From positions 1 to 64,000 of the forward strand of contig JAGWMX010000001.1 in the NCBI GenBank assembly GCA_028871525.1: a DNA stretch of 64,000 nt, given 5' to 3'. This DNA comes from Gammaproteobacteria bacterium. Lineage in GTDB: Bacteria; Pseudomonadota; Gammaproteobacteria; Nevskiales; Nevskiaceae. This document shows, piece by piece, positions 27,738-39,185 of this stretch. Under the pieces are notes generated by a model that had not been told where the DNA came from, did not search any database, and worked only from the letters and a program-made list of their open reading frames with translations. The translations under genes and the position numbers were made by a program. Every line of letters begins with the position of its first letter. The first letter of the stretch is position 1.

Positions 27738-28610
27738 TCAGCCGAGCGCCGCCTTCATCGCGGCGCCGAGATCGGCCGGCGAACGAACCGTCCTGACGCC
27801 GGCGGCCTCCAGCGCAGCAAACTTCTCGTCGGCAGTGCCCTTGCCGCCGGAGACGATCGCCCCGGCGTGGCCCATGCGCTTGCCCGGCGGTGCCGTGACG
27901 CCGGCGATGTAGGCGACGACCGGTTTGGCGACATGTTGTTTGATGTATTCAGCGGCCTCTTCTTCGGAACTGCCGCCGATCTCGCCGACCATGATGATGC
28001 CGCGCGTGGCCGGATCGGTCTCGAAACGCCGGATAACGTCGATGAAACCGAGCCCACGCACCGGATCGCCGCCGATACCGACGCAAGTGGACTGACCGAG
28101 GCCGATCTGCGTGGTCTGATGCACAGCCTCATAGGTCAGCGTGCCGGAGCGACTGACGATGCCGACGACGCCGGGCTGGTGGATCTGCCCCGGCATGATG
28201 CCGATTTTGCACGCTCCGGGCGTGATGACCCCGGGACAGTTGGGACCGATCAACACCGATTTCGGGTAGTCCTTCAGCGCTGCCTTGACCCGCACCATGT
28301 CCCACACCGGGATATGCTCGGTGATACAGACGATGACCTCGATCCCGGCATCGGCGGCTTCCAGGATCGCATCGGCGGCGAACGGCGCCGGCACGTAGAT
28401 CATCGACGCGGTCGCAGCGGTGGCGGCCACCGCCTCGGCGCAGGTGTTGAACACCGGCCGCTCGAGGTGCTTGCCGCCGCCCTTGCCCGGCGACACGCCG
28501 CCGACCATCCGGGTGCCGTAGGCGATCGCCTGCTCGGAGTGAAAAGTGCCTTGTTTGCCGGTGAACCCCTGGCAGATGACCTTGGTGTTATTGTCGACGA
28601 GGATGCTCAT
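27738..28610 (-). CDS. sucD: Succinyl-CoA synthetase, alpha subunit
   Basis: This is the CoA-binding, phosphohistidine-bearing subunit of the TCA-cycle enzyme that makes ATP or GTP from succinyl-CoA. The 290-residue product has the CoA-binding [14 protein letters not shown] near the N-terminus, [10 protein letters not shown], and the active-site GHAGAI whose histidine is phosphorylated. It lies 33 bp after sucC and is followed closely by nadE. Confidence 0.96.
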   Translation of the reverse strand: MSILVDNNTKVICQGFTGKQGTFHSEQAIAYGTRMVGGVSPGKGGGKHLERPVFNTCAEAVAATAATASMIYVPAPFAADAILEAADAGIEVIVCITEHIPVWDMVRVKAALKDYPKSVLIGPNCPGVITPGACKIGIMPGQIHQPGVVGIVSRSGTLTYEAVHQTTQIGLGQSTCVGIGGDPVRGLGFIDVIRRFETDPATRGIIMVGEIGGSSEEEAAEYIKQHVAKPVVAYIAGVTAPPGKRMGHAGAIVSGGKGTADEKFAALEAAGVRTVRSPADLGAAMKAALG

Positions 28611-28643
28611 TGGAATCTCGTGAGGCGAAAGACGTGAGCCGCT

Positions 28644-29810
28644 TCAAGCCGCACGCGCGGCGGCGACCACGGTTTTGGCGGCTTCGGTCAGATCGGCGGC
28701 AGGCGTGATCTTGAGGCCCGACTGGCGCAGCATCTGCTGGCCTTTCTCCATGTTCGTGCCCTGCAGCCGCGCCACCACCGGGATCTTCAGTCCCACCTGC
28801 TTGCAGGCACTGATGATGCCCTCGGCGATCAGATCGCAGCGTACGATGCCGCCGAATATATTGACCAGAATCGCCTTGACCTCGGAACTGGCGGTAATCA
28901 GCTTGAACGCCTCGGTGACCCGTTCGGCCGTGGTGCCGCCGCCGACGTCGAGGAAGTTGGCCGGCCGACCGCCGTGCAGCTTGATGATGTCCATCGTCGC
29001 CATCGCCAGCCCGGCGCCGTTAACCATGCAACCGATGTCGCCGTCGAGCTGGACATAGTTCAGATCGAACTTGGCCGCCTCGCGTTCGCGCTCGTCGCTC
29101 TGGCTCGGATCGTCGAGTTCGGCGATGTCCTTGTGACGATACAGCGCGTTGTCGTCGAAATTCAGCTTGGCATCCAGGGCCACGACCTCGCCGGCGGTGG
29201 TGACGATCAGCGGGTTGATCTCCACCAGGCTGGCGTCAAGCTCGACGAACAGGCGATACAATCCCAGCAGGATCCGCGTGAAGGCCTCCACCTGCGCCCG
29301 CTCCAGACCGACGAAAAAGCCGAGTTGACGCGCCTGGAAAGCCTGCAGACCGGCTGCGGGGTTGACGCCGACGGTGCTGATCCGCTCCGGCGTGGCCGCC
29401 GCCACTTCCTCGATCTCCATGCCGCCGGCGGCCGAGGCCATGAACACAACCCGCTCGCTGGAGCGATCGATCAGCGCGGAGACGTACAGTTCGCGCGCGA
29501 TCGCAGACGGCTTCTCCACCCACACGCTGTTGATCGGCAGCCCGCCCGGTCCGGTCTGCCTGGTCACCAGCCGCCGCCCCAGCATCGCCTTGGCGGCTTC
29601 CTCGACCGCGTCGAAACCGTCGACCAGCTTGACGCCTCCGGCTTTGCCGCGACCGCCGGCGTGCACCTGCGCCTTGACCACGAAACGCTCGCCGCCGAGC
29701 GCTTTGGCCGCCGCCCGCGCACCTTCCGGGCTCGACGCGAGTTGACCCTGCGGCACCGGGATGCCGTATCGCGTGAACAGTTCCTTGGCCTGATATTCAT
29801 GAAGATTCAT
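28644..29810 (-). CDS. sucC: Succinyl-CoA synthetase, beta subunit
   Basis: This 388-residue ATP-grasp subunit binds nucleotide and succinate. It begins [12 protein letters not shown], as the family does, and carries [18 protein letters not shown] and [13 protein letters not shown]. The open frame extends 75 codons upstream but only ATG 29810 fits. A promoter with near-consensus hexamers lies 38-67 bp upstream. Confidence 0.97.
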   Translation of the reverse strand: MNLHEYQAKELFTRYGIPVPQGQLASSPEGARAAAKALGGERFVVKAQVHAGGRGKAGGVKLVDGFDAVEEAAKAMLGRRLVTRQTGPGGLPINSVWVEKPSAIARELYVSALIDRSSERVVFMASAAGGMEIEEVAAATPERISTVGVNPAAGLQAFQARQLGFFVGLERAQVEAFTRILLGLYRLFVELDASLVEINPLIVTTAGEVVALDAKLNFDDNALYRHKDIAELDDPSQSDEREREAAKFDLNYVQLDGDIGCMVNGAGLAMATMDIIKLHGGRPANFLDVGGGTTAERVTEAFKLITASSEVKAILVNIFGGIVRCDLIAEGIISACKQVGLKIPVVARLQGTNMEKGQQMLRQSGLKITPAADLTEAAKTVVAAARAA

Positions 29811-29847
29811 CAGCGATGATCCCGTCTGCGGCGGTCGATGGCGCGCG

Positions 29848-29877
29848 ATTGTCCCCCAATCCCTGCCCGACTGGCAA
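29848..29877 (-). promoter_or_regulatory. Candidate sigma-70 promoter for sucCD
   Basis: On the minus strand TTGCCA (29877-29872), an 18 bp spacer, and GACAAT (29853-29848) form a plausible promoter with a predicted leader of about 30 nt to the sucC ATG. Confidence 0.5.
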
Positions 29878-30190
29878 AAAATCACCGCCGGCGGCGACGT
29901 AAAATTTGCGTCCGGACCGCTGCTCAGCCGTGTGTTCGGGCGGAAGCGGCAGCGAAAATGCCGTCGCCGCGACGGAGAAGACGACAATGCGCGACAATGG
30001 CCCATAGAAACAGGATTGCGATCCTCGGGTTGCAATGGGGAGAGAGTGCGGTGGAAAGGACGCTTTCACAGCGCTGCGGATTATGGCCGTGGACAGTCGC
30101 TCGCTTGCGGCCGACGCCTTGGGAAAGGCACCATCGCCGGATTGGAAGCGCACTGGCCGAAGCAAACAATGAATCGGCTCGGGGTTCATC
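29878..30190. other. Gene-free stretch between sucC and pilS
   Basis: About 310 bp upstream of both divergent genes. Short open frames exist but show no family resemblance or ribosome binding sites. I see no strong pilS promoter; a GGGG run just before the pilS ATG (GGCTCGGGGTTCATC) may help ribosome binding. Confidence 0.4.
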
Positions 30191-31849
30191 ATGACCGCCG
30201 CCGCCAACTCTGAGATCAGGCGCGCCGACACCGCCGAGGACTGGCGCCTGCTGCGCGCGGTGGCGCTTTACCGGCTGGTGCTGGTGCTGGCGCTGCTGGG
30301 TTTACAGGAAATCGGTACCATCGGCCGGCTGTTCCCGATCACGCTCGGTGCGCTGTTCCACGACGTCTGCATTGCCTACGCACTGGTGGCGCTGTTGCTG
30401 GTGGCCGCGGTGGTTGCGCACAGACCGGCGTCGGCGCGGCAAATTCCGATCAGCCTGGGAGGCGACACGGTGGCGATTGCCGCACTGACCGGCGCCGCCG
30501 GCGGGGTCGGCAGCGGGATCGGCATGCTGCTGATCCTGCCGGTGGTCGGCTATGCGCTGCTGTCCGGTCCACGGCTGGCGCTGGCTTATGCCGCTCTGGC
30601 AACCAGCGCGATGTTCGCCGAGGAACTGTGGCGCGGCAGCGGCCAGCTCGCCGGCGGCGACGCCACCGAAACCGGCATTCTTGGACTGATCCTGTTCAGC
30701 ACCACCGGCGTCGCCAGCCTGATCGCCACGCGCACCCGTCGGTCCGAGGCTCTGGCGCGCCGCGTCGGCAGCGATCTGCTCGACCTGACTCAACTCAACG
30801 AGCGGATTCTCGAGCGCATGGAAACCGGCGTGCTGGTGGTCGACGGCGACCGGGTGCGCACCGCCAATCTCGCCGCGCGCACGTTGCTGCACCACGACGG
30901 CGACCTGCGCGGCGCCCGGCTGAGTGAGCTGGCGCCGGCGCTGGCCGCGACGCTGGCCGCCTGGCGCGCCGATCCCTCGATGGTCGCGCCGCTGCTACGC
31001 GAGCGACCCGGTGCGCCGGAGCTTTCGGCACGCTTCATGCCGCTCGGCCAAACCTCCGGATCCTCGGCGCTGCTGCTGCTGGATCCCGCCGAACGGCTGC
31101 GCGAACAGGCGCAGCAGATCAAGCTGGCGGCGCTTGGCCGGCTTTCGGCCAGCATCGCGCACGAAATCCGCAACCCGCTGTCGGCGATCCGGCAAGCGGG
31201 GCAGCTGCTGGCCGAATCACCTACCCTGGACGAAGCCGAGCGACAGCTGCTGACGGTCATCGAGCGCCAGAGCCGCCGGCTGGACCGCATTATCGCCGAC
31301 GTTCTCAGCCTGTCGCGGCGTGAGCCGCCGCACATTGACAGGCTGACCCTCGCGACGTGGCTGGAACGCGAGATCGATCGATACCTGGAGGGCCAGCCGA
31401 AACGCGCCGGGCGGCTGCACATGGACGTCCTCGAGCCGACGTTGGTCGTGCACTTCGACCAGCGCCACCTGCAGCAGGTGCTGCACAATCTGTGGAACAA
31501 CAGTTTCGAGCACGGCACGCGTGCGCAGATGGTGGTCACGGTGCGGATGTCGGCGGGTCGGCTGGCCGGCAGCAGTGCAATCTACCTGGATATCGCGGAC
31601 GACGGTCCCGGCATCGCCGCCGAGATGCGGGAAAAGATTTTCGAGCCGTTCTTCACCACCGCGCACGACGGCACCGGGCTCGGCCTCTATCTGTCGCGCG
31701 AATTGTGCGACTACAATCACGCCCGTCTGCTGTTGCGCCGGACGCAGGGCGCCGGCGCCTGCTTCCGCCTGCTATTCGCGCCGGTCGTCGTGACGGATGC
31801 GAATTTGGACGGCGACGCGACGATCCACGCCAACGTGAACCGCCCCTGA
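30191..31849 (+). CDS. pilS: Sensor histidine kinase PilS
   Basis: This 552-residue membrane kinase controls type IV pilin transcription through PilR. Several hydrophobic helices occupy about residues 25-185, then a PAS-like segment ([18 protein letters not shown]), the dimerisation/H-box [13 protein letters not shown] (His near 323), N-box NLWNNSFEH, and G boxes DDGPGI and GTGLGLYLS. It is followed 4 bp later by pilR. The pilin gene itself is not in the window. In Pseudomonas PilS senses pilin in the membrane. Confidence 0.9.
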   Translation: MTAAANSEIRRADTAEDWRLLRAVALYRLVLVLALLGLQEIGTIGRLFPITLGALFHDVCIAYALVALLLVAAVVAHRPASARQIPISLGGDTVAIAALTGAAGGVGSGIGMLLILPVVGYALLSGPRLALAYAALATSAMFAEELWRGSGQLAGGDATETGILGLILFSTTGVASLIATRTRRSEALARRVGSDLLDLTQLNERILERMETGVLVVDGDRVRTANLAARTLLHHDGDLRGARLSELAPALAATLAAWRADPSMVAPLLRERPGAPELSARFMPLGQTSGSSALLLLDPAERLREQAQQIKLAALGRLSASIAHEIRNPLSAIRQAGQLLAESPTLDEAERQLLTVIERQSRRLDRIIADVLSLSRREPPHIDRLTLATWLEREIDRYLEGQPKRAGRLHMDVLEPTLVVHFDQRHLQQVLHNLWNNSFEHGTRAQMVVTVRMSAGRLAGSSAIYLDIADDGPGIAAEMREKIFEPFFTTAHDGTGLGLYLSRELCDYNHARLLLRRTQGAGACFRLLFAPVVVTDANLDGDATIHANVNRP

Positions 31850-31853
31850 ATCC

Positions 31854-33179
<1,326 letters not shown>

Positions 33180-33278
33180 GGCGACGCGTAACCGACGCGC
33201 AGCGTCCCCGCCAAGACGCGCAGCGCCCGTGGCGGTCGCGTGACGCTGTCATGGCAATGATATGCGGGTGCCAGCTCA

Positions 33279-33316
33279 TCGAGGTTGCTTCGTCGCTACG
33301 CGCCTCGCAATGACGT
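33279..33316 (-). repeat. Partial copy of the GTCATTGCGAGG dispersed repeat
   Basis: The right half reads CGAGGTTGCTTCGTCGCTAC then GCGCCTCGCAATGACG, matching arms at 51681-51724 and 53255-53295. The left arm is degenerate (GTCATGGCAATGA near 33249). The ATG of the next gene lies within the CGCAATGACG end. Confidence 0.7.
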
Positions 33317-34299
33317 TTCTCCGATCGGTCTGCGTCTCGAGACCGGACCCACTGGTTCTGGGCATGCTCGCCGCGGTGGTGCTGGCCGTTCTGACGCCGC
33401 GCTGGGGTGCCAGCGGCGGGTCGCTGCATCTGGCGCGGGTCACGCAGCTCGGCGTCGGCGCGGTATTCTTCCTCCACGGCGCCGGGCTGTCGATCGAGCG
33501 GTTGCGCAGCGGCGCCGGCAACTGGCGGCTGCACCTGTTCGTACAAAGTGCCACCTTCCTGGTGTTTCCGCTGGTCGGCCTGTCGATCGAGTATCTCGGT
33601 GCCGGCTTGCTGCCCAAGCCGCTGCGCGACGGCCTGTTCTACCTGTGCGCGCTGAACTCGACAGTGGCCTCATCCATCGCCTTGACCGCAGTGGCCGGCG
33701 GCGACGTCGCCGCAGCGGTGTTCAACGCCACGCTGTCCAGCCTGATCGGCATGCTGGCAACCCCGTTATGGGTCGATTTCGGACTGCACGCCGCCGGTCG
33801 GGGCTTCGGTTTCGACCGGCAACTGCTCGGCATCGGCCGGCAACTGCTGCTGCCGTTCGTCGGCGGCCTGCTGACGCATCGATGGCTCGGCGCGACGGCC
33901 GCCCGCCATCGCCGCGCGGTCGGAGGCTTCGACCGCGCAGTGATCATACTGATCGTTTACGGTGCGTTCTGCGACGCGACGCAGGGCGGTCTGTGGCGCA
34001 CCCACGCACTGGCGCTGCTGGCCCAGGCGACGGCGGCGATCAGCCTGCTGCTGGCGCTGGCGCTGGGCCTCACGACCTGGGCGGCGCGCCGCGTCGGCTT
34101 CCCGCTGCGCGTCGAAGTGGTGGCGGTATTCTGCGGTTCCAAGAAAAGCCTGGCCGTGGGCGTGCCGATGGCGCGGCTGCTGTTTGCGCCCGCCCAGCTC
34201 GGGATGATGCTGCTGCCGCTGATGCTGTACCACCAGCTGCAACTGCTGGTCTGCGCGCTGCTGGCGCAACGCTACGCCCGCCGTCTGCGCGACACCTGA
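33310..34299 (+). CDS. SBF-like (bile acid:sodium symporter fold) membrane transporter
   Basis: This 329-residue polytopic protein resembles the YfeH/SBF-like family: about ten hydrophobic helices, with conserved sequence such as [37 protein letters not shown] and [19 protein letters not shown]. Members are predicted sodium-coupled organic anion or arsenic-compound transporters; the substrate is not known. The start ATG 33310 and the first few codons come from a dispersed repeat. The 3' end overlaps the convergent uvrA by 28 bp. Confidence 0.82.
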   Translation: MTFLRSVCVSRPDPLVLGMLAAVVLAVLTPRWGASGGSLHLARVTQLGVGAVFFLHGAGLSIERLRSGAGNWRLHLFVQSATFLVFPLVGLSIEYLGAGLLPKPLRDGLFYLCALNSTVASSIALTAVAGGDVAAAVFNATLSSLIGMLATPLWVDFGLHAAGRGFGFDRQLLGIGRQLLLPFVGGLLTHRWLGATAARHRRAVGGFDRAVIILIVYGAFCDATQGGLWRTHALALLAQATAAISLLLALALGLTTWAARRVGFPLRVEVVAVFCGSKKSLAVGVPMARLLFAPAQLGMMLLPLMLYHQLQLLVCALLAQRYARRLRDT

Positions 34300-37139
34300 A
34301 CCGCGGCGGTCTGTCCGACCAGCAGCCGACGCAGGAAGCTTCCGGTGTATGAGCTGTCGACCGCGGCCACCTGCTCCGGCGTGCCGCCGGCCAGCACCCG
34401 GCCGCCGCCGGACCCGCCCTCGGGGCCCAGATCGACGATCCAGTCGGCGCGCTTGATCACCTCGAGATTGTGCTCGATCACCACCACCGTGTTGCCGGCA
34501 TCGCGCAGCCGTTCCAGCACTCGCAGCAACTGGGCCACGTCGTGGAAATGCAGTCCGGTGGTCGGTTCGTCGAGGATGTACAGGGTGCGGCCGGTGTCGC
34601 GGCGGCTCAATTCCCTGGCCAGTTTGACGCGCTGCGCCTCGCCGCCGGACAGCGTGGTCGCGTTCTGGCCGAGCTTGACGTAGGACAGGCCGACGTCGAG
34701 CAGTGTCTCCAGCTTGCGGCGGATCGCCGGCACCGGCCGGAAGAACTCGGCGGCCTCTTCGATCGTCATCTCCAGCGCTTCGTCAATGGTCTTGCCCTTG
34801 TATCGGATCTCCAGCGTTTCGCGGTTGTAGCGGTGGCCGCGACAGGTGTCGCAGGTGACGTAGACGTCGGGCAAGAAATGCATCTCGACCTTGATCACGC
34901 CGTCGCCTTCGCAGGTCTCGCAGCGCCCGCCACGGACGTTGAACGAGAACCGCCCGGGGCCGTAACCACGTTCGCGCGCGGCCGGCACCTGAGCGAACAG
35001 CTCGCGGATCGGCGTGAATACGCCGGTATAGGTCGCAGGATTGGAGCGCGGCGTGCGACCGATCGGCGACTGGTCGATGTCGATCACCTTGTCCAGGTGT
35101 TGCAGACCTTCGATCGCACCGACCGGCGCCCAGCGCGTGCCGGCGCCATTCAATTCGCGCGCGGCGTAGCCGAGCAACGTGTCGTTGACCAGCGTCGACT
35201 TGCCGGAGCCGGAGACACCGGTCACGCAGGTGAACAACCCGATCGGGATCGACACGTCGATGCTTTGCAGGTTGTTGCCGCGCGCACCGCGGATGACGAT
35301 CTGCTTCTCCGCATCAGGCGAGTGGCGCTGTTCCGGCACCGCGATGCGCTCGCGACCCGCCAGGTACGCGCCGGTCAGCGACCGTTCGGCACGCTCGATA
35401 TCCGCCGGCGCGCCCTGTGCGACGACTTCGCCGCCATGCACTCCGGCGCCGGGGCCGATGTCGACGACGTGATCGGCGGCGCGGATCGCCTCCTCGTCAT
35501 GCTCGACGACGATGACGGTGTTCCCCAGGTCGCGCAGATGCTTCAGCGTGTCCAACAACCGGGCGTTGTCGCGCTGGTGCAGGCCGATCGATGGCTCGTC
35601 CAGCACGTACATCACGCCGACCAGACCGGCGCCGATCTGGCTGGCCAGGCGGATGCGCTGCGCCTCGCCGCCGGACAGCGTCTCGGCGCTGCGCGCCAGC
35701 GTCAGGTAGTCGAGACCGACGCTGTCGAGAAACGACAGCCGGGCGACGATCTCCTTGACGATCTTGTCGGCAATTTCGCCACGGTGACCGGGCAAGTGCA
35801 GTGCGCGGAACAGCGCGTGCGCCTCGCGCACCGAAAGCCGGGTGATCTGCGGCAGGCTGCGATCGGCGACGAACACGTGCCGCGCGGCGCGGTTGAGCCG
35901 TTCGCCGCCGCAGTCCGGACACGGCTTGTCCGACAGATACCTCGCCAGTTCCTCGCGCACGGCGGCGGATTCGGTCTCCCTGTAGCGCCGCTCGAGGTTC
36001 GGCACCACGCCCTCGAAGCGATGCGTGCGCGTGACGATGCGGCCACGGTCGTCGGGGTAATCGAAGCGGATTCTGTCCTCGCCGCTGCCGTAAAGCACCA
36101 CCCGGCGCGCCGCCTCCGGCAGTTTCACAAAAGGCGTGTGAGGATCGAAGCCGTAGTACCGCGCCAGCGACGACAACAGTGCCCAGTAGTAGGGGTTGCG
36201 ACGATCCCACCCGCGAATCGCGCCGTCGGCCAGACTGACTTCGGGATGGATCACCACCCGCTCGGCGTCGAAGGCCTGCAGCTGGCCAAGTCCGTCGCAG
36301 GTCGGACAGGCGCCATGCGGCGCATTGAACGAAAACAGCCGCGGCTCCAGTTCCTCCAACGCATAACCACAACGCGGGCAGGCCATGCGCGCGGAGAAAG
36401 TCAGCGCCGGCACACCGCCGTCCTCCGGATAGGGCACCACCAGCGCCAGCCCGTCGGCGAGCTTCAGCGCAGTCTCGAAGGATTCGGCCAGCCGCTGCTT
36501 GAGATCGGCGCGAACGCGGAAGCGGTCGACGACGATCTCGACATCGTGCTTGAGTTTACGGTTCAAGGCCGGAACTTCGTCGAGCTCGAACACGCGGCCG
36601 TCGACGCGCGCGCGCAGAAAGCCCCGGGTGCGCATCTGCTCGAACACCTCCGCGTGTTCGCCCTTGCGGCCGCGCACCACCGGCGCCAGCAGCAGCCAGG
36701 CCGATTCGGGCGCCAGCGCCAGCACCTGATCGACCATCTGCGACACGCTCTGCGCGACCAGTTCGACACCGTGGTCCGGGCAGCGTGCAGTGCCGACGCG
36801 GGCATACAGCAAACGCAGATAATCGTGAATCTCGGTGACGGTGCCGACCGTCGAGCGGGGGTTGTGGCTGGTGGATTTCTGCTCGATCGAAATCGCCGGC
36901 GACAATCCTTCGATCGAGTCGACGTCCGGTTTCTGCATCATGCTCAGGAACTGCCGCGCGTAGGCCGACAACGACTCGACGTAGCGCCGCTGCCCTTCGG
37001 CGTACAGCGTGTCGAAAGCCAGGCTCGATTTGCCAGAGCCGGAAAGGCCGGTGATCACGATCAATCGCTGGCGCGGCAGATTCAGCCCGATGTTTTTCAG
37101 GTTGTGCGTGCGCGCGCCACGGACACGAATCTGCTCCAT
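34272..37139 (-). CDS. uvrA: UvrABC excinuclease subunit A
   Basis: UvrA recognises DNA damage in nucleotide excision repair. The 955-residue protein has two ABC ATPase halves with Walker [10 protein letters not shown] (near residue 30) and GVSGSGKST (near 640), signature LSGGEAQR in each half, and zinc-finger cysteines CPRCGY...CPTCDG and CETCEGDG...CDTCRG. ATG 37139 is taken over the adjacent GTG. It diverges from an MFS transporter; a good LexA box is not visible in the shared 133 bp. Confidence 0.97.
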   Translation of the reverse strand: MEQIRVRGARTHNLKNIGLNLPRQRLIVITGLSGSGKSSLAFDTLYAEGQRRYVESLSAYARQFLSMMQKPDVDSIEGLSPAISIEQKSTSHNPRSTVGTVTEIHDYLRLLYARVGTARCPDHGVELVAQSVSQMVDQVLALAPESAWLLLAPVVRGRKGEHAEVFEQMRTRGFLRARVDGRVFELDEVPALNRKLKHDVEIVVDRFRVRADLKQRLAESFETALKLADGLALVVPYPEDGGVPALTFSARMACPRCGYALEELEPRLFSFNAPHGACPTCDGLGQLQAFDAERVVIHPEVSLADGAIRGWDRRNPYYWALLSSLARYYGFDPHTPFVKLPEAARRVVLYGSGEDRIRFDYPDDRGRIVTRTHRFEGVVPNLERRYRETESAAVREELARYLSDKPCPDCGGERLNRAARHVFVADRSLPQITRLSVREAHALFRALHLPGHRGEIADKIVKEIVARLSFLDSVGLDYLTLARSAETLSGGEAQRIRLASQIGAGLVGVMYVLDEPSIGLHQRDNARLLDTLKHLRDLGNTVIVVEHDEEAIRAADHVVDIGPGAGVHGGEVVAQGAPADIERAERSLTGAYLAGRERIAVPEQRHSPDAEKQIVIRGARGNNLQSIDVSIPIGLFTCVTGVSGSGKSTLVNDTLLGYAARELNGAGTRWAPVGAIEGLQHLDKVIDIDQSPIGRTPRSNPATYTGVFTPIRELFAQVPAARERGYGPGRFSFNVRGGRCETCEGDGVIKVEMHFLPDVYVTCDTCRGHRYNRETLEIRYKGKTIDEALEMTIEEAAEFFRPVPAIRRKLETLLDVGLSYVKLGQNATTLSGGEAQRVKLARELSRRDTGRTLYILDEPTTGLHFHDVAQLLRVLERLRDAGNTVVVIEHNLEVIKRADWIVDLGPEGGSGGGRVLAGGTPEQVAAVDSSYTGSFLRRLLVGQTAAVQVSRRRRA

Positions 37140-37223
37140 CACCGGAACCTGAAGGGATTAACCTATTACTATAGGGCACTGCCGTACACCTGAGTCCTGC
37201 TGGCGGAACCCGGCCGGCTGTGC

Positions 37224-37243
37224 GTGGTCGCAGGTGCGACCAC
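37224..37243. promoter_or_regulatory. Perfect 20-bp palindrome, candidate operator
   Basis: GTGGTCGCAGGTGCGACCAC has 9-bp arms around a 2-bp centre. It lies 29 bp before the MFS start and 84 bp before uvrA. The short spacing suits a dimeric repressor better than an RNA hairpin. Confidence 0.5.
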
Positions 37244-37272
37244 CCGGCGCCACACAGAACCGATCTCGACAC

Positions 37273-38484
37273 ATGAAGATGAACCGCTCCGAATGGCGCA
37301 CCACCGGTGCCCTGTCTTCGATCTATGCCTTGCGCATGTTCGGCATGTTCATGGTGCTGCCGGTGCTGTCGCTGTACGCCAGGCACCTGACGCCGGGCGT
37401 CAGCGGCCTGGAAATCGGTCTTGCGGTCGGCATCTACGGGCTGCTGCAGGCGCTGCTGCAGGTGCCGCTCGGCGTGGTTTCGGACCGGATCGGCCGCAAG
37501 CCGGTCATCACCATCGGCTTGATCGTGTTTGCCGCCGGCAGCGTTTTGGCCGGCTGGGCATCGAGCATCGCCTGGCTGATCGCCGGACGCGCGCTGCAAG
37601 GCGCCGGCGCGATCAGTTCCGCGGCTTCGGCGCTGTTGGCCGACGCCACGCGGCCGCAGGTGCGCACGCAGGCGATGACCATTCTCGGTGCCGGCATGGG
37701 CGCCTCGTTCCTGCTGGCGCTGATCGCCGGCCCGCCGCTATCCGGCGTCATCGGCGTCGATGGGATCTTCGTTCTGACCGGCGCGCTGGCAGCTCTGGCT
37801 CTGCCGGTGCTGTGGCGTGGGGTGCCGAATCCGCCGCGGCTACCGGCAACGCCCGGTGCCTTCCGGCGCGCTGTTTCCGACCCGCAACTGCTGCGGCTCG
37901 ACGCCGGCATCTTTCTGCTGCACACGATGATGACCGCGCTGTTCGTCGCCGCGCCGTTCGTGCTGCAGCAGACGCTGGGACTGCCGGGCCATCGGCAATG
38001 GGAAGTCTACCTGCCGGTGCTGGTCGCCTCGATCGTGCCGGTTTTCGCGCTGATCCGCCGCATCGAAGCCGCCGGCCGGATCAGGGCTGCGTTCATCGCC
38101 GCAGTCCTGTTGCTGGGACTGGCGCTGGCCGGTGCCGGCCTCCTGCACGGCTCCGGCGACGGGTTCACCATTGCACTGTTCATGTTCTTCGTCGCTTTCA
38201 ATTACCTTGAAGGCACGCTGCCGTCGCTGATCTCGCGCCGCGCGCCGGCTTCCGGCAAAGGTGCGGCGCTGGGCGTCTATTCGACCTGCCAGTTCCTCGG
38301 CGGCTTTGCCGGCGGCGTGCTCGGCGGCACGCTGCTAACGGATTTTGGCGCCGCCGGCGTGTTCTACGCCGCCGGCGCGCTGGCGTTGCCCTGGCTTTTG
38401 ATCGCCGCCGGTCTGAAGCCGCCACCGCTGATGCCGCATCCGGCCAACGACGAAACCTCTGCCGAGGCGGCGCGCGGGGTATGA
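37273..38484 (+). CDS. MFS transporter (12-helix, drug:H+ antiporter-like)
   Basis: This 403-residue major facilitator protein carries the loop 2-3 signature GVVSDRIGRKPVI and about 12 hydrophobic helices, with no C-terminal domain of YajR type. An MFS gene between uvrA and ssb is common in Pseudomonas and relatives; here moaB follows instead and ssb lies 12 kb away. The substrate is unknown. A palindrome just upstream may be its operator. Confidence 0.85.
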   Translation: MKMNRSEWRTTGALSSIYALRMFGMFMVLPVLSLYARHLTPGVSGLEIGLAVGIYGLLQALLQVPLGVVSDRIGRKPVITIGLIVFAAGSVLAGWASSIAWLIAGRALQGAGAISSAASALLADATRPQVRTQAMTILGAGMGASFLLALIAGPPLSGVIGVDGIFVLTGALAALALPVLWRGVPNPPRLPATPGAFRRAVSDPQLLRLDAGIFLLHTMMTALFVAAPFVLQQTLGLPGHRQWEVYLPVLVASIVPVFALIRRIEAAGRIRAAFIAAVLLLGLALAGAGLLHGSGDGFTIALFMFFVAFNYLEGTLPSLISRRAPASGKGAALGVYSTCQFLGGFAGGVLGGTLLTDFGAAGVFYAAGALALPWLLIAAGLKPPPLMPHPANDETSAEAARGV

Positions 38485-38503
38485 TGCGGCGGCTTACCCC
38501 GGT

Positions 38504-39052
38504 ATGCAGACGATGACGCTCGGTATTGCGGTGCTGACGGTTTCGGATACCCGGACCGAGGCCGACGACAAGTCCGGCAACCTGCTGGTCGAAAAACTGA
38601 CGGCCGCCGGTCGTCGGCTGGCGGCGCGCGCATGCGTCTCCGACGACAAGTATGCGATCCGCGCCCGCCTCTCCGGCTGGCTGGTGGATCCGTCGGTGGA
38701 TGCGATCATCACCACCGGCGGTACCGGCCTGACCGGCCGCGATCTGCTGCCGGAAGCGGTGATCCCGCTGCTGGACCGCGTCACCGAGGGCTTCGGCGAA
38801 CTGTTCCGTTTCCTGTCCTGGCAGGACATCGGCACCTCAGCGCTACAATCCCGCGCTTTTGCCGGCACCGCCAACGGCCGTCTGGTGTTCTGCCTGCCCG
38901 GCTCGCGCGGCGCCTGTGAACTGGCCTGGGACAGGATCATCGGTCCGCAGCTCGATCCGGGCACCCGGCCGTGCAACCTGGTCGAACTGCTGCCGCGACT
39001 GCGCGAGCCGTCCGACCGGCCGGCGCCGAAGCGCCCCTCGCGGCGCGATTAA
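38504..39052 (+). CDS. moaB: Molybdenum cofactor biosynthesis protein MoaB
   Basis: This 182-residue protein of the MoaB/MogA fold, acting in adenylylation of molybdopterin, shows VLTVSDTRTEADDKSG, the molybdopterin-binding ITTGGTGLTGRD, and FCLPGSRGACELAWD. It lies about 3 kb from the molybdenum-dependent formate dehydrogenase operon and on the same side as mobA supply genes. The 133 bp to the convergent TonB receptor holds nothing I can identify. Confidence 0.92.
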   Translation: MQTMTLGIAVLTVSDTRTEADDKSGNLLVEKLTAAGRRLAARACVSDDKYAIRARLSGWLVDPSVDAIITTGGTGLTGRDLLPEAVIPLLDRVTEGFGELFRFLSWQDIGTSALQSRAFAGTANGRLVFCLPGSRGACELAWDRIIGPQLDPGTRPCNLVELLPRLREPSDRPAPKRPSRRD

Positions 39053-39185
39053 CCGCTGAACGTCTCTGCGCTTGCCGCTCCGGACGCGACGCGGCGGCTC
39101 CGATCAGGTTCCTGCCCGGCCATCCCTGACCGGTGGCTCGTACGCCGCGTGAAGACCCATCGGACCCGCGCCAGCAGCGGCCCGC

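Noticed and set aside
34470-37193. 907-codon open frame on the plus strand opposite uvrA
   Set aside because: It is a high-GC antisense shadow of uvrA with no recognisable domain; the minus strand encodes a complete UvrA.
37218-37233. LexA box upstream of uvrA (CTGT-N8-GCAG)
   Set aside because: One half-site deviates from ACAG and it coincides with a better perfect palindrome (37224-37243), so the match is probably chance.
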